From positions 25,939 to 89,938 of the forward strand of contig UQTE01000008.1 in assembly GCA_900543805.1 (NCBI GenBank): a stretch of 64,000 bases of DNA, read 5' to 3'. The translations under genes were made by a program, and so were the position numbers. Source of the stretch: an uncultured Sutterella sp. (GTDB taxonomy: Bacteria > Pseudomonadota > Gammaproteobacteria > Burkholderiales > Burkholderiaceae_F). This document shows positions 63,989 to 64,000 of the stretch, one piece after another. A model generated the notes under the pieces. It worked only from the letters and a program-made list of their open reading frames with translations. It was not told where the DNA came from and ran no database searches. The first letter of the stretch is position 1, and every line of letters begins with the position of its first letter.

Positions 63989-64000
63989 ATGGGCAAGAAG
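63989..64000 (+). CDS. Possible start of a gene cut by the window edge
   Basis: ATGGGCAAGAAG would encode MGKK, directly after the inverted repeat at 63951-63983. No convincing ribosome-binding site is seen (ACACTTTT). Basic starts of this kind are common in transposases, but four codons cannot decide. Confidence 0.25.

Overview
The window is an ordinary, GC-rich, gene-dense bacterial chromosome segment. Gene content and protein character (Burkholderiales-type ribosomal proteins, FolE2, YaeQ, DUF4870, a QseBC-like pair, cydABX-ybgE) point to a betaproteobacterium. The combination of cytochrome bd with a 2-oxoacid:acceptor oxidoreductase suggests an anaerobic or microaerophilic gut member of the Sutterellaceae (Sutterella/Parasutterella type). 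The family placement is inference, not a database result.

Layout. Positions 1-3066 (+) carry guaC, engB and hemB. From 36.6 kb down to 3.1 kb the minus strand holds one co-directional block of about 33 kb that joins all classical ribosomal and RNA polymerase clusters: tRNA-Tyr, tRNA-Thr, tuf2, tRNA-Trp, secE-nusG, rplKA, rplJL, rpoBC, rpsLG-fusA-tuf1, the S10 operon (rpsJ to rpsQ), the spc operon (rplN to secY) and the alpha operon (rpmJ, rpsM, rpsK, rpsD, rpoA), ending with hslR. The block departs from the usual betaproteobacterial order in three ways: no rplQ after rpoA, no infA between secY and rpmJ, and no tRNA-Gly between tRNA-Tyr and tRNA-Thr. The two tuf genes appear identical.

Positions 36.6-45.3 kb are mixed housekeeping: a small membrane protein, folE2, argS, a SPOR-domain protein, dsbA, an SDR, a RecQ-type helicase and sstT. 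Positions 45.5-54.8 kb hold an MFS exporter, a four-gene 2-oxoacid:acceptor oxidoreductase operon whose last gene fuses a GltD-like flavoprotein to a ferredoxin module, a DUF3455-like lipoprotein, a DUF1801 protein, an alpha/beta hydrolase and an NtrC-like regulator lacking the sigma-54 contact loop. Divergent from that regulator is a cytochrome bd operon, cydP-cydA-cydB-cydX-ybgE plus a truncated hemoglobin. The window closes with yaeQ, two membrane proteins, a QseBC-like two-component pair, a DegP-type periplasmic protease, and a perfect inverted repeat before a start codon cut off by the window edge.

The most interesting non-coding signal is recurrent. Strong promoters with the same -35 hexamer TTGCAC and a 17-nt spacer lie upstream of guaC, rplK and rplN, and each is followed at about +1 by a hairpin, with a T-run in two cases. 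At the tuf1/rpsJ junction a promoter -10 element sits in the loop of the tuf1 terminator. Between rplL and rpoB lies a 275-nt stack of hairpins and repeats. Together these suggest transcription control at the 5' ends of ribosomal operons. All calls come from reading the sequence; no searches or folding programs were run.
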